Part shown: one piece after another, positions 26,164-35,011 of the stretch
Numbering within the stretch: the first letter of the stretch is position 1
How the letters are laid out: the number at the start of each line of letters is the position of its first letter
Source: Candidatus Sumerlaeota bacterium
GTDB lineage: Bacteria > Sumerlaeota > Sumerlaeia > Sumerlaeales > Sumerlaeaceae
Assembly: GCA_012513815.1 (NCBI GenBank)
Contig: JAAZBM010000011.1
Span: 310,001 to 374,000, forward strand
Direction: 5' to 3'
DNA length: 64,000 nucleotides
Made by a program: the position numbers and the translations under genes
The notes under the pieces: model-generated
Told to the model about the DNA's origin: nothing
Databases searched by the model: none
The model's input: the letters and a program-made list of their open reading frames with translations, nothing else

Positions 26164-27612
26164 CTATTTGTGGCCCAAAACATCACGCAAACCCTGCGCC
26201 ATACGAATCAAGCGGGAGCCCTTGAGACGTGCCAATTCATCACGCTCGCGACGCCATGCCTGACGTGTATCATAAAACAATCGATGCCAGCAGCGAATCT
26301 CTGCATCCTTGATGAGTGAATCACGCAAACCCTCAAACTTCTTAATCCATTGCCACAATTCCTCACCCGACACATTCTGTGCCATCAAGGGATAACGCGA
26401 CAGAGCCTCAAGGCGTTGGTCATCCGGCCAGAAATTCCAACCATAGATTGAGAAGTCCATATCATCCGACACGATGCCTCCTGCAAGCGCCTCATCCCAC
26501 ACACGGGTCGCCGGCAGTGGCATCAAGATTCCACAACCCACGCGATTTATCACATCAAGATTGCGTTGGACAAAATCCCAATTTGTCTGGATATCGTCCT
26601 GCGTTTCATGCGGCGTCCCTATGATAAGCGACGCGCCTGCGCTCAGATTATGCGAACGCATCACATCCATGGCATGCTGATTGACATCGGGCGTTACACC
26701 ACGCTTGTTCAGCCACTTCAAAACGGGAGCCGAATTGGACTCGATACCAAAATCGATTTCATGGAAATGCAAATCCCAAAGCAAATCCGCCAGTTCATCG
26801 GTCATCAGATTCGCGCGAACTTGCATGCGGAACATGATTCCGTCATGCACACGCGTCTCTTTCATCAACTTGCACAGTTCGCGAAAACGCGTCTTGTTCG
26901 CAACCATCAAATCGTCAAAAATAAAAATCTGCACCGGGTCGTATTTCTCGCGTAACGCAATCATATCGTTCACGACACGCTGCGGCGAAAAATAGCGCAA
27001 TCCACTCCACAAAGCGCTCGACGAACAGAACGCACACTGGAAGGGACAACCGCGGGATGTCAGCATATGAACCATGCGCCAACTCGGCGCTTCGTATGTC
27101 CCCAAAACATCACGGTCAGGCGGCGGCAAAATATCCAAATCCTCGATATTCGAACGCGGAGGTGACAGCAGCACCTGCCCCGCCTCACGATAATTCAAAC
27201 CACAGATTTTCGCCAGCGAACTCGAATCCGGTTTCAACGTCACCTTGAACAATTCGACAAGTTCGCACATCGTCATCTCGCCTTCGCCAACGACGCCAAA
27301 ATCAAATTCGGGCGCTAAGTTCAAGGGCATGGAGCTGTTGTGGACGCCCGCCAAGAATATGCAAATGGGAAGCTCTTCGCGGATGTGACGAACCTGCTCA
27401 CGGGCAAACATGATACCGATGGTATCGCAACTCACCCCCAAGACATCCGGGCGCCACGAGATGACCTCGTCCGCGTCGCGAAAAAACGCGATCTCGACGC
27501 CACTCACACGCTGTTTGAGGCAGGAAATAATATGACCAATGCCAAGCGGCGGCATCAAATCCTCGCCACGAGCCATTCGGGGAACTGCATGAAATATCGC
27601 TAACTTTATCAT
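26164..27612 (-). CDS. B12-binding-domain radical SAM protein
   Basis: 482 residues. The N-terminal about 150 residues form a B12-binding-type Rossmann region (RPDVLGVSCDTIGIMFARE and FDFGVVGEGEMT), though the cobalamin-ligand DxHxxG motif is not evident. The radical SAM domain has the cluster motif CPFQCAFC near residue 194 and later FGIESNSAPVLKWLNKRGV and ASLIIGTPHET. The C-terminal about 90 residues are helical and basic. Relatives act on lipids, hopanoids and cofactors; the substrate here is unknown. The promoter side faces accD across 131 bases. Confidence 0.82.
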   Translation of the reverse strand: MIKLAIFHAVPRMARGEDLMPPLGIGHIISCLKQRVSGVEIAFFRDADEVISWRPDVLGVSCDTIGIMFAREQVRHIREELPICIFLAGVHNSSMPLNLAPEFDFGVVGEGEMTMCELVELFKVTLKPDSSSLAKICGLNYREAGQVLLSPPRSNIEDLDILPPPDRDVLGTYEAPSWRMVHMLTSRGCPFQCAFCSSSALWSGLRYFSPQRVVNDMIALREKYDPVQIFIFDDLMVANKTRFRELCKLMKETRVHDGIMFRMQVRANLMTDELADLLWDLHFHEIDFGIESNSAPVLKWLNKRGVTPDVNQHAMDVMRSHNLSAGASLIIGTPHETQDDIQTNWDFVQRNLDVINRVGCGILMPLPATRVWDEALAGGIVSDDMDFSIYGWNFWPDDQRLEALSRYPLMAQNVSGEELWQWIKKFEGLRDSLIKDAEIRCWHRLFYDTRQAWRRERDELARLKGSRLIRMAQGLRDVLGHK

Positions 27613-27744
27613 TAGATTATTTCACCAATGACACCAAACGGTATTCACCATTCTGACGCTCGAATTGTATATCAAAGATGAATAGATTGTCTGTTCGATT
27701 ATGAATTCCTTTAATATTATCCTTGTGCGAGTCGGAGATATTTT

Positions 27745-28617
27745 TTGGCCTGGTTCAAGAAACAAAAGTACACTACATTACAGTTCTCTACGAAAAAAAG
27801 CGAAAGAATTCCGGAAGGGCTCTTCGTTAAGTGTGAGTCATGCTATGCAGTTATCTTGGCTTCCGAGTTCGAGAAGAACCTTATGGTATGCCCCGAATGC
27901 GGACATCACCACAAGTTCCCTGTCAACAAGAGAATTGCTCTGCTCACGGACGAAGGTTCTTTCTCGAAAATGTTCGAGGAGATTCGCCCGACTGATCCGC
28001 TCGGTTTTGTCGACAGCAAAAAATATCCGGATCGCATAAAAGCCGCACAGGAAAAATCCGGCTTTTCGGAAGCGGTGGTCACGGGCACCGCAACCATCAA
28101 CGGCCATCCCGTCGCCATCGGATTCATGGTATTCGACTTCATCGGCGGGTCAATGGGTAGTGTCGTCGGCGAACGAATCACACGCCTCATTGAATACGCC
28201 ACTGAACACCGTCTACCGGTCATCATGATTAACTGCTCGGGCGGCGCCAGAATGCAAGAAGGAATTCTCAGCCTGATGCAAATGGCCAAGACATCCGGCG
28301 CTTGCGCCAGACACGCGATGGCGGGTCTGCCCTACATCAGCGTCCTCACAGACCCATCAACGGCCGGAGTCATGGCAAGCTACGCAAGCCTCGGAGATGT
28401 TTGCATCGCCGAACCCGAAACACTCATCGGATTTGCCGGACCACGCGTCATTCAGCAAACAATCAATCAGATTTTGCCGAAGGATTTCCAACAGGCAGAC
28501 TTCGTCCTGAAACACGGATTCTTGGACATGGTGGTGTCACGCGCTGAGATGAAGGACACGCTGACGAAGCTCATCGAATACATGGAACCCGCACCCATCG
28601 CGGAAACGAAGAAATAG
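27745..28617 (+). CDS. accD: Acetyl-CoA carboxylase carboxyltransferase subunit beta
   Basis: 290 residues from a TTG start, supported by GGAG 8 bases upstream and by the family N-terminus AWFKK. Zinc ribbon cysteines are Cys30, Cys33, Cys49 and Cys52. Carboxyltransferase motifs include INCSGGARMQEG and SVLTDPSTAGVMASYASLGD, then GFAGPRVIQQT. It works with AccA to carboxylate acetyl-CoA for fatty-acid synthesis. accA is not in the window. The gene ends 1 base from the convergent membrane-protein gene. Confidence 0.96.
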   Translation: MAWFKKQKYTTLQFSTKKSERIPEGLFVKCESCYAVILASEFEKNLMVCPECGHHHKFPVNKRIALLTDEGSFSKMFEEIRPTDPLGFVDSKKYPDRIKAAQEKSGFSEAVVTGTATINGHPVAIGFMVFDFIGGSMGSVVGERITRLIEYATEHRLPVIMINCSGGARMQEGILSLMQMAKTSGACARHAMAGLPYISVLTDPSTAGVMASYASLGDVCIAEPETLIGFAGPRVIQQTINQILPKDFQQADFVLKHGFLDMVVSRAEMKDTLTKLIEYMEPAPIAETKK

Positions 28618-28618
28618 G

Positions 28619-29113
28619 TTATTCTTTGCCGGACAAATCAGTGCGCGACTTGGGCGTCTGATGTAACATCGAACCAATATACACCCACGCAATGGCAAGG
28701 AGCGCGGTCGCTATTAGCGACAGATTGAACCCCGCGCAAATGAATGAGACAAAACTGCCATGCTTCGCGACGGCTTCCGCAACAGAACCGTTTCGCATCA
28801 CAAGTTGTGTCGTGACCGCCAGAAAAGGCAACCACCAAACCGCCAGAAAAACCTTCAGATTCAGACGATAACGGTCGAGGCAAAACCCCGGAAGTGCCAT
28901 CACAAAGGCGCCACACAAAACCGTCACATAGGGAATCCACCAAGCGCCAAACTCGACCACGGAACGAACAAACAGAACCCACCAGAAACCCGCCAACGAA
29001 CCGACCAGCCACATAAACTTGTCAGTGCCCGGAAAATAATAGTACGATAACAACGAACATACAGACCACAAAAGCGGCAACAGCCAAACGTATAAATACC
29101 GTTTTGGTTTCAT
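28619..29113 (-). CDS. Small membrane protein of unknown function next to tRNA-Ser
   Basis: 164 residues from ATG 29113 with GGGAG 8 bases upstream. Five hydrophobic segments are visible, for example YVWLLPLLWSVCSLLSYYYF, FMWLVGSLAGFWWVLFV and LIATALLAIAWVYIGS, and the C-terminus is polar. No family is recognised. Its start is 19 bases from the 3' CCA of tRNA-Ser on the same strand, so the tRNA and this message may share a transcript. Confidence 0.6.
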   Translation of the reverse strand: MKPKRYLYVWLLPLLWSVCSLLSYYYFPGTDKFMWLVGSLAGFWWVLFVRSVVEFGAWWIPYVTVLCGAFVMALPGFCLDRYRLNLKVFLAVWWLPFLAVTTQLVMRNGSVAEAVAKHGSFVSFICAGFNLSLIATALLAIAWVYIGSMLHQTPKSRTDLSGKE

Positions 29114-29132
29114 CGGCAAAACTCCCAAAGAG

Positions 29133-29223
29133 TGGCGGAGAGAAAGGGATTCGAACCCTTGGTACCCGTAGAGGGCACAGACGCTTTCGAGGCGCCCGCC
29201 TTCAGCCGCTCGGCCATCTCTCC
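29133..29223 (-). tRNA. tRNA-Ser (anticodon CGA), CCA encoded
   Basis: Minus strand GGAGAGA pairs perfectly with TCTCTCC. The D arm carries GCCGAGCGGC, the anticodon arm GGCGC-CTCGAAA-GCGTC gives anticodon CGA (reads UCG), a long variable arm follows, and the T arm AAGGG-TTCGAAT-CCCTT is canonical. Discriminator G and CCA are encoded. The long variable arm confirms a type II serine tRNA. Confidence 0.97.
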
Positions 29224-29367
29224 ACTCAGCTTAGTTTATTACGAATTCAGAGAATAAACATTCACAAAACGACGAGGAAAAACGGTGAAACCGATACCAC
29301 TCAATAATATGTTTGGGACAATCGTTTGTATGTATCAATAACCTATAACTTAAGAGAGGGTAACAAT

Positions 29368-30252
29368 ATGGGAAATCAGTTCAAAACTTACTTTTTGATG
29401 GTTGCGCTTATTGCAATCATCACGGGATTCGGAGCGATTGTCGATTCAGCGCTCGGCGGAAACCACGTAATTCTGTTCGCCTTCTTCCTGTTTTCGCTTA
29501 TCTCGACATGGGTCACCTACTGGTACGCGGACACAATAGTCCTCAAGATGTACAGGGGCAAGATTGTATCACGAGAAGAAGAACCGGAATTACACGAAAT
29601 CGTCGAGAGGCTCGCGGCTAACGCGCATATTCCGATGCCGAGAATCGCGATTGTGCCAATGGCGGAGCCGAACGCCTTCGCGACGGGCAGAAATCCACAA
29701 CACGGCTTAGTCGCTTGCACCACCGGCATCCTCAACATTCTGGACAAACAGGAACTCGCAGGAGTGCTTGGTCACGAAATCGGACACATCAAACACAGAG
29801 ATACTCTGTTGCAGACAATCGCAGCAACATTGACGGGAATTCTCGGTATGTTGGCGAGCGTCGCGAAATGGGGCACAATCTTCGGCGACAACCGCAACTC
29901 CAATCCCATCGCGCTGGTCGTCATGCTCATCGGAGCGATTTTGCTGCCATTCGTCGGAATGTTGATTTCGATGGCAATCTCACGCTCAAGAGAATACCTT
30001 GCGGATTCCGCCGGAGCGGAATTCAGCCGTGACCCCAACAGTCTGGCACGGGCGCTCCAGAAAATGGAAAACATGGCGACGGCCTCGGCGCAACACGGGT
30101 TGAAGTCGAACGCGATCCAGGGGACGGAAGCGATGTTCATCATCAATCCGTTTGCCGGTGCAAGCTTGGCATCGCTTTTCAGCACACATCCGCCGACAGA
30201 AAAGCGCATCGCTCGCCTGCAGCAGATGGCTATGGGACGGCAAGTCTTCTAA
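29368..30252 (+). CDS. htpX: Membrane zinc protease HtpX
   Basis: 294 residues from ATG 29368, preceded by GAGAGGG at about 6 bases; upstream in-frame ATG 29326 lacks this. Two N-terminal membrane helices (about 7-25 and 33-52) precede the M48 domain with HEIGHIKHRD (zinc ligands and catalytic Glu) and SREYLADSAGAEF (third ligand). FSTHPPTEKRIARL closes the family pattern. It degrades misfolded inner-membrane proteins alongside FtsH. Confidence 0.95.
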   Translation: MGNQFKTYFLMVALIAIITGFGAIVDSALGGNHVILFAFFLFSLISTWVTYWYADTIVLKMYRGKIVSREEEPELHEIVERLAANAHIPMPRIAIVPMAEPNAFATGRNPQHGLVACTTGILNILDKQELAGVLGHEIGHIKHRDTLLQTIAATLTGILGMLASVAKWGTIFGDNRNSNPIALVVMLIGAILLPFVGMLISMAISRSREYLADSAGAEFSRDPNSLARALQKMENMATASAQHGLKSNAIQGTEAMFIINPFAGASLASLFSTHPPTEKRIARLQQMAMGRQVF

Positions 30253-30274
30253 TCGAAACACAGAACAAATGAAC

Positions 30275-30311
30275 AATCCCCCGAACGCGCATCACACGCG
30301 GGCGGGGGATT
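30275..30311 (+). terminator. Terminator after htpX
   Basis: 9-bp stem AATCCCCCG / CGGGGGATT with a 19-nt loop, followed by CTTGTTTC. It lies 22 bases after the htpX stop and just before the convergent end at 30334, so it may serve both genes. Confidence 0.6.
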
Positions 30312-30333
30312 CTTGTTTCAATTCGAACGAACG

Positions 30334-33300
30334 CTAATCGTCCTCTTTCTCCGAATGATAGACGATATAGCAATTGCCGCCGCGAGCCTTGGCCTCATAC
30401 AGCGCCTTGTCCACACACGCGAAAGCTTCGTCAAACGTCGTGAAGCTCTTATCCAAGAAGGCGATTCCGATGCTGATGGTCACTTCGTCCCGCAACACAT
30501 CCGCCATCGCTTCATTGATAGAGGTGACCTTGCCGAGAATGCTCTCGACACGTTTGACAATCTCTTCATTGTTCTTGATATCGCAGAAGAACAACACAAA
30601 CTCGTCACCACCAATACGACCGACAATATCGGTCTGACGGCTCGACCTCTTGAGAATATCAGCCAATTGACGCAACACCATATCGCCCACGGGATGACCA
30701 TAAGTATCATTAATGCTCTTGAAGTGGTCAATATCCAACTCGACGATTGCATGACGAACGGAACTGATATTATGCAATTCGAACTCTATCAATTCTTCCG
30801 TTGTCGAACGATTGTACAGCTCCGTGACGGCATCCGTCTCGGCCTTTTCGAGAAGTTTATCTAACTTGACACGTTCGTCATGAATATCGGTGACATAGCC
30901 AAACACACGATACACTGTCCCGCTTTCGTCGCCAATGCTGACATAATAGGCTCGATGCCAACGATAATTTGACTCACCATAGCAACAGGCAAGATACTCG
31001 CATGACCCGGAGGTCGGTTTGTCTTTGGCGGCCATAAGTTGTGCAGTGTAGGACTCCAGAAAATCCTTGTGGATAACATGGGAATTGGGCAGATACTTAC
31101 TGTACTTGGAAATAACCGTTTCACGCGGCTGACCGTTGTTCATCAAAGTATACGTCAATTCATCCTTTTGAGGATCGTAATCGAAAGTCATCACATTGGT
31201 ACTCTCAATCAGAATCCGATAACGCTGCTCTTTCCACTTCTCGGCCTGTTCAGCCAGAACCTGTTGCGTCACATCAATAACGGTCACATAAATGCTGGTA
31301 GGTTTGTTGGGCGTGACAATAAAGGACGCCATCAGCCGCAGCCAGATAACACGACCTGACTTCAGATTAAACTTACCCTGTCCCAGATAGGGCGTGCGCC
31401 CTGGTTTCAAGTTCGCGATGATTTCGCTCACACCATCAAATGCCTTCAAATAACTTTCGGGCATACATGGAGTCATCAATGCACTGTATTGTTCGGGAGT
31501 AAGGCCAATCATCGAGCAGAGCAAATCGCTGAAATACACCGGACGAATGCACCCGTTCTCCAACTCGTAAATGCCGATACCAACAGGAATATTCGCGATA
31601 ACATTCGCCATGCGCTCGTTGGCCATTTTGAGATTCTGCTTCGCAATCATTTCCTCGTTGATATCCGTCAACGTCCCCACCGTCCGAACATGCTCACCGT
31701 TCGCGTCATTAATATAGGTTTCCGCGAGATGCATCCACCGATATTCACCGGTCTTCATCTGCAAACGCAAATCCGCTTCGGTAAACATAACCCCTTTCTG
31801 ATGCTGACGGAGTTGATAACTCAATTTCTCGCGGTCATCCGGATGAACGGTCTCCTGTGTGCTACAATGAGAGAAAATCGTATCATACGGAATCTGGCTC
31901 ATGGCATAGCGCTCGTAAGATTTCGTGTGATAGTACTTCTCGCCATATTTATCAAAATCAAAAATGGTTGTTGCCGTGTGTTCAACAATAATACGATAGC
32001 GTTCCAGTTCGTAGCGCTGGTCCTCAAGTATTTGATTCTTCTCGCGGAATTCATCAACCTGCTTTTTGAGATCATCAATGTTTTCCAGAACCGAATAGAA
32101 CAAAAATACCTCACCAATTCTGGCGATTACGCCATGGCGTATCCGAATCCAAACATAACGGTCAACATCCACTTGGAGTTGGCACTCGACCACCTCGCAA
32201 TCCCCTGTCTGGAGCAAATGCTTCATGCCCTCCATAACCGTCTTGCGGCTATCCGGATGCACCCATTTCTCCGCATGAAAATGCCTCTCATTGAAGAACT
32301 CCTGCGACATCGTCAGCTCTTTCAGATACTGAGCATTGATGCGCATCACCGCGATGCTTCCATCTTTTTCCGAGTATTCGATGATGGACGCGCCGCCGAC
32401 AATCGAATTGAAAAGCAGAGAAATGCGGTCGTTCGGATTCCAGAATGCGTTCAATTCCTCTTCGGAAATCAGGAGCGGATCCATCTGTGTCACCGGCAAG
32501 CTAGCGTTTTTCTTTAGTAGAGCCTCGAACTCTTCCACGGGAAGTGGTTTTGCGAAATAATAACCCTGCAAATATTCGCAACCGACGGAACGTAGAAAAT
32601 CAACCTGCTCCGCCGTCTCGACACCTTCGGCAATCACCTTCAGATTCAACCAGTGTCCCATGCTTATCACCGAGCGAACAATGCTACTGCCGCGATGAGC
32701 ATTGTCTTTGCCGAACAGGAATTTCAAATCCATCTTGAGGACATTGACCGGAACATCCTTGAGCGAATTCAGCGAAGAATAGCCACTGCCGAAGTCGTCC
32801 ATTTCGATTACAAAACCATTTTCCTGCAATTCCCGAACAGTCTGGATAAGCTGATGCGTGTGGTCAAGGTAAGCGGATTCGGTAATTTCCAAATGCATCA
32901 ACTCGCGAGGAATCTCATACTTATCACGCAGCGCGACCAATTTCGCGCACAGGTCTTTGTCGTAAATGTCAATACGGGAAACATTAACCGAAATCCGAAT
33001 CGGCATGTTGCCCGCCTTTATCCACTCGTGCAACCACCGACAGGCATTCTCCCAAATGCACTCATCAAGCCGAAGAATCAGACCTTTTTTCTCGAATAAC
33101 GAGACGAACGTGCCGGGCAGCAGCACACCACGTGTCGGATGATTCCAACGCGCAAGAGCCTCCGCGCCAACAAAAGTATTCTTCTCGCAACTATACTGGG
33201 GCTGAAAATACACAATAAACTCGTCACTGTTGAACGCCCGCTCCATATCCGTCAGCAAGCTCTGTTCCTCGAGCATCCGCTGGCGAATCGTATCGTCATA

Positions 33301-34899
33301 CACACCAATATGATTTTGAATGTTGCCCTTGACGGAGCGAAGCGCAAGCAACGCGCGATTGAGCATTAGCTCAACGGGAACCGACTTATCGTGGATATGA
33401 TAAACACCAAAGCACGGGATGATGCGCAACGGACTGGGGAACTGATTAAGTAGGGATTGCATCTGTCCCTGAATGACCGCGACATCAAGTGTGTTGGTCG
33501 GAAGACAAATCACAAAATGGTCTGAGCCAAGATAACCGTAGGTGTGGTAATCGCTTGTCTCGAGTTTGGCGTGTGCCTGCGCGATATAGCGCAACAGCTT
33601 GTCGCCCGTGTCTGTCCCGCAAACATCATTGAAAACTTTAAAGTCGTCGAGGTCGAGTCTGAGAATCGAGAAGTTGATTGACGGATTGTCGTCCAACATC
33701 TTGCGGGTCACCATACAAAAATGTGCCCTGTTGTACTCGCCGGTCAAAGGGTCACTATATGCGATACGTTGCAGATATTTGTTCAGCGAACGCTTGCGTC
33801 TGTTATCCGCATAGAGAACAACTAACGCCACGAGCAAAACGCACAAAACGGCAATCGCGTAGGGAATGACTTCCTTGTGCTGTTCGAAGAAGCTTTTCTC
33901 ATCATTGATAAAAGTCGTCCCCATCGGCATTTTATCCGGACTCAACCCATATTTCGTCATAACCTGACTATCAATGAGGTAATACTCTTTCGTCTCGGCA
34001 ATCGGAATACTGCTCGGACTGATGCCGCTCAGCACCAGCGCCGCCATCTTACCGGCGTCATAGCTCATTTGCGCATACGAGAGAACTTTGCCGCCAAGCA
34101 ACCCGTAGCCGACGCCAATCTCATCGGTATTGAATATCGGTACACGAGCGTGGCTCGTCAGCAAATTAATGGCTTGGGCAAGCTGATAACAATTTTCGTC
34201 TTTGTCAAAGGTTAAGGCAAAATAGAGCAGAATCGTCTCAGGGCCATAAGTCGAAATTTGCTCGGCGATTTCGTCGCGGGACAACTCGGAGCAATTCATG
34301 TCGATGAAATCCAAATCAAGGAAGTATTTCTTGGCATCGTGGAGCTGCGCCGCCGCCCCTTGGCCGGACAACGTATTGTCAACAATCCCAACAACACGCC
34401 GTGCCCCGGGATACAGCTCCTGCGCCAACCTGATTGTGTCACAGATAGGGAACGACTCTGTAATACCCGTAATCAAGGGGTCTTCGTAGGCGGCATCGGC
34501 GGCGCTGACCGAATTGATGCCCTCAAAAACAAGCGGCACATTATCAAAGAATTCCTTGCGGTACTTCTGAGCAAAAGCAAGGGCTGGGTCATCGCCCAGA
34601 ACAACGAGGTCGTAGTTGATGCCATGCGCCTTGGAGGACTTCATCTGTTCATAGAACATAGAAATTGCGATGTCGTCCTGAAAGCTTTTCGTATTCATGA
34701 ACATGTACCGGATGGTCGTTTTGTCCGACAAAGCTTTATGAATACCATCCAGTTGTCGCGGGACACTCTCCCAGTCATACGAATAAGAACTGATAAAGAG
34801 AACTTTACCAGCGGTCTGTTTGACTGATTCGCCAAATGATGTCATTCCCAAAAAGAAGACAACGATTGCGAATAACAATCTACCTGCTAATTTACGCAA
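30334..34899 (-). CDS. Giant c-di-GMP enzyme: ABC-type sensor, TM, GGDEF*, EAL, PAS x3, GGDEF
   Basis: 1521 residues from TTG 34899, chosen because it opens a signal segment (MRKLAGRLLFAIVVFFLG). Residues 30-340 are a periplasmic ABC_sub_bind-like domain, and a membrane helix spans about 344-364. A first GGDEF domain (378-535) has GSDHF in place of GGDEF and is probably inactive. An intact EAL domain (550-795) has GAEALARW, DDFGSGYSS and EGVE. Three PAS-type segments fill about 820-1355. A final GGDEF domain (1365-1515) has intact GGDEF and the inhibitory RQTD site. It should both make and break c-di-GMP in response to a periplasmic ligand and cytosolic signals. Confidence 0.88.
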   Translation of the reverse strand: MRKLAGRLLFAIVVFFLGMTSFGESVKQTAGKVLFISSYSYDWESVPRQLDGIHKALSDKTTIRYMFMNTKSFQDDIAISMFYEQMKSSKAHGINYDLVVLGDDPALAFAQKYRKEFFDNVPLVFEGINSVSAADAAYEDPLITGITESFPICDTIRLAQELYPGARRVVGIVDNTLSGQGAAAQLHDAKKYFLDLDFIDMNCSELSRDEIAEQISTYGPETILLYFALTFDKDENCYQLAQAINLLTSHARVPIFNTDEIGVGYGLLGGKVLSYAQMSYDAGKMAALVLSGISPSSIPIAETKEYYLIDSQVMTKYGLSPDKMPMGTTFINDEKSFFEQHKEVIPYAIAVLCVLLVALVVLYADNRRKRSLNKYLQRIAYSDPLTGEYNRAHFCMVTRKMLDDNPSINFSILRLDLDDFKVFNDVCGTDTGDKLLRYIAQAHAKLETSDYHTYGYLGSDHFVICLPTNTLDVAVIQGQMQSLLNQFPSPLRIIPCFGVYHIHDKSVPVELMLNRALLALRSVKGNIQNHIGVYDDTIRQRMLEEQSLLTDMERAFNSDEFIVYFQPQYSCEKNTFVGAEALARWNHPTRGVLLPGTFVSLFEKKGLILRLDECIWENACRWLHEWIKAGNMPIRISVNVSRIDIYDKDLCAKLVALRDKYEIPRELMHLEITESAYLDHTHQLIQTVRELQENGFVIEMDDFGSGYSSLNSLKDVPVNVLKMDLKFLFGKDNAHRGSSIVRSVISMGHWLNLKVIAEGVETAEQVDFLRSVGCEYLQGYYFAKPLPVEEFEALLKKNASLPVTQMDPLLISEEELNAFWNPNDRISLLFNSIVGGASIIEYSEKDGSIAVMRINAQYLKELTMSQEFFNERHFHAEKWVHPDSRKTVMEGMKHLLQTGDCEVVECQLQVDVDRYVWIRIRHGVIARIGEVFLFYSVLENIDDLKKQVDEFREKNQILEDQRYELERYRIIVEHTATTIFDFDKYGEKYYHTKSYERYAMSQIPYDTIFSHCSTQETVHPDDREKLSYQLRQHQKGVMFTEADLRLQMKTGEYRWMHLAETYINDANGEHVRTVGTLTDINEEMIAKQNLKMANERMANVIANIPVGIGIYELENGCIRPVYFSDLLCSMIGLTPEQYSALMTPCMPESYLKAFDGVSEIIANLKPGRTPYLGQGKFNLKSGRVIWLRLMASFIVTPNKPTSIYVTVIDVTQQVLAEQAEKWKEQRYRILIESTNVMTFDYDPQKDELTYTLMNNGQPRETVISKYSKYLPNSHVIHKDFLESYTAQLMAAKDKPTSGSCEYLACCYGESNYRWHRAYYVSIGDESGTVYRVFGYVTDIHDERVKLDKLLEKAETDAVTELYNRSTTEELIEFELHNISSVRHAIVELDIDHFKSINDTYGHPVGDMVLRQLADILKRSSRQTDIVGRIGGDEFVLFFCDIKNNEEIVKRVESILGKVTSINEAMADVLRDEVTISIGIAFLDKSFTTFDEAFACVDKALYEAKARGGNCYIVYHSEKEDD

Positions 34900-34937
34900 C
34901 CTATATATTAACCACCTAACTGAACCTTTTGGGGTTT

Positions 34938-34957
34938 TGTATCACAATAATGATACA
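34938..34957. promoter_or_regulatory. Operator-like inverted repeat upstream of the c-di-GMP gene
   Basis: TGTATCACAATAATGATACA: 7-bp perfect arms around a 6-bp centre, 39 bases before the TTG start of the giant signalling gene. No U-run follows on the minus strand, so a protein-binding site is more likely than a terminator. Confidence 0.4.
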
Positions 34958-35011
34958 GTGGTTTATGTCATTATTATTATTCCGTAAATTAGGTTACTTT
35001 TCTCGGCAGTC

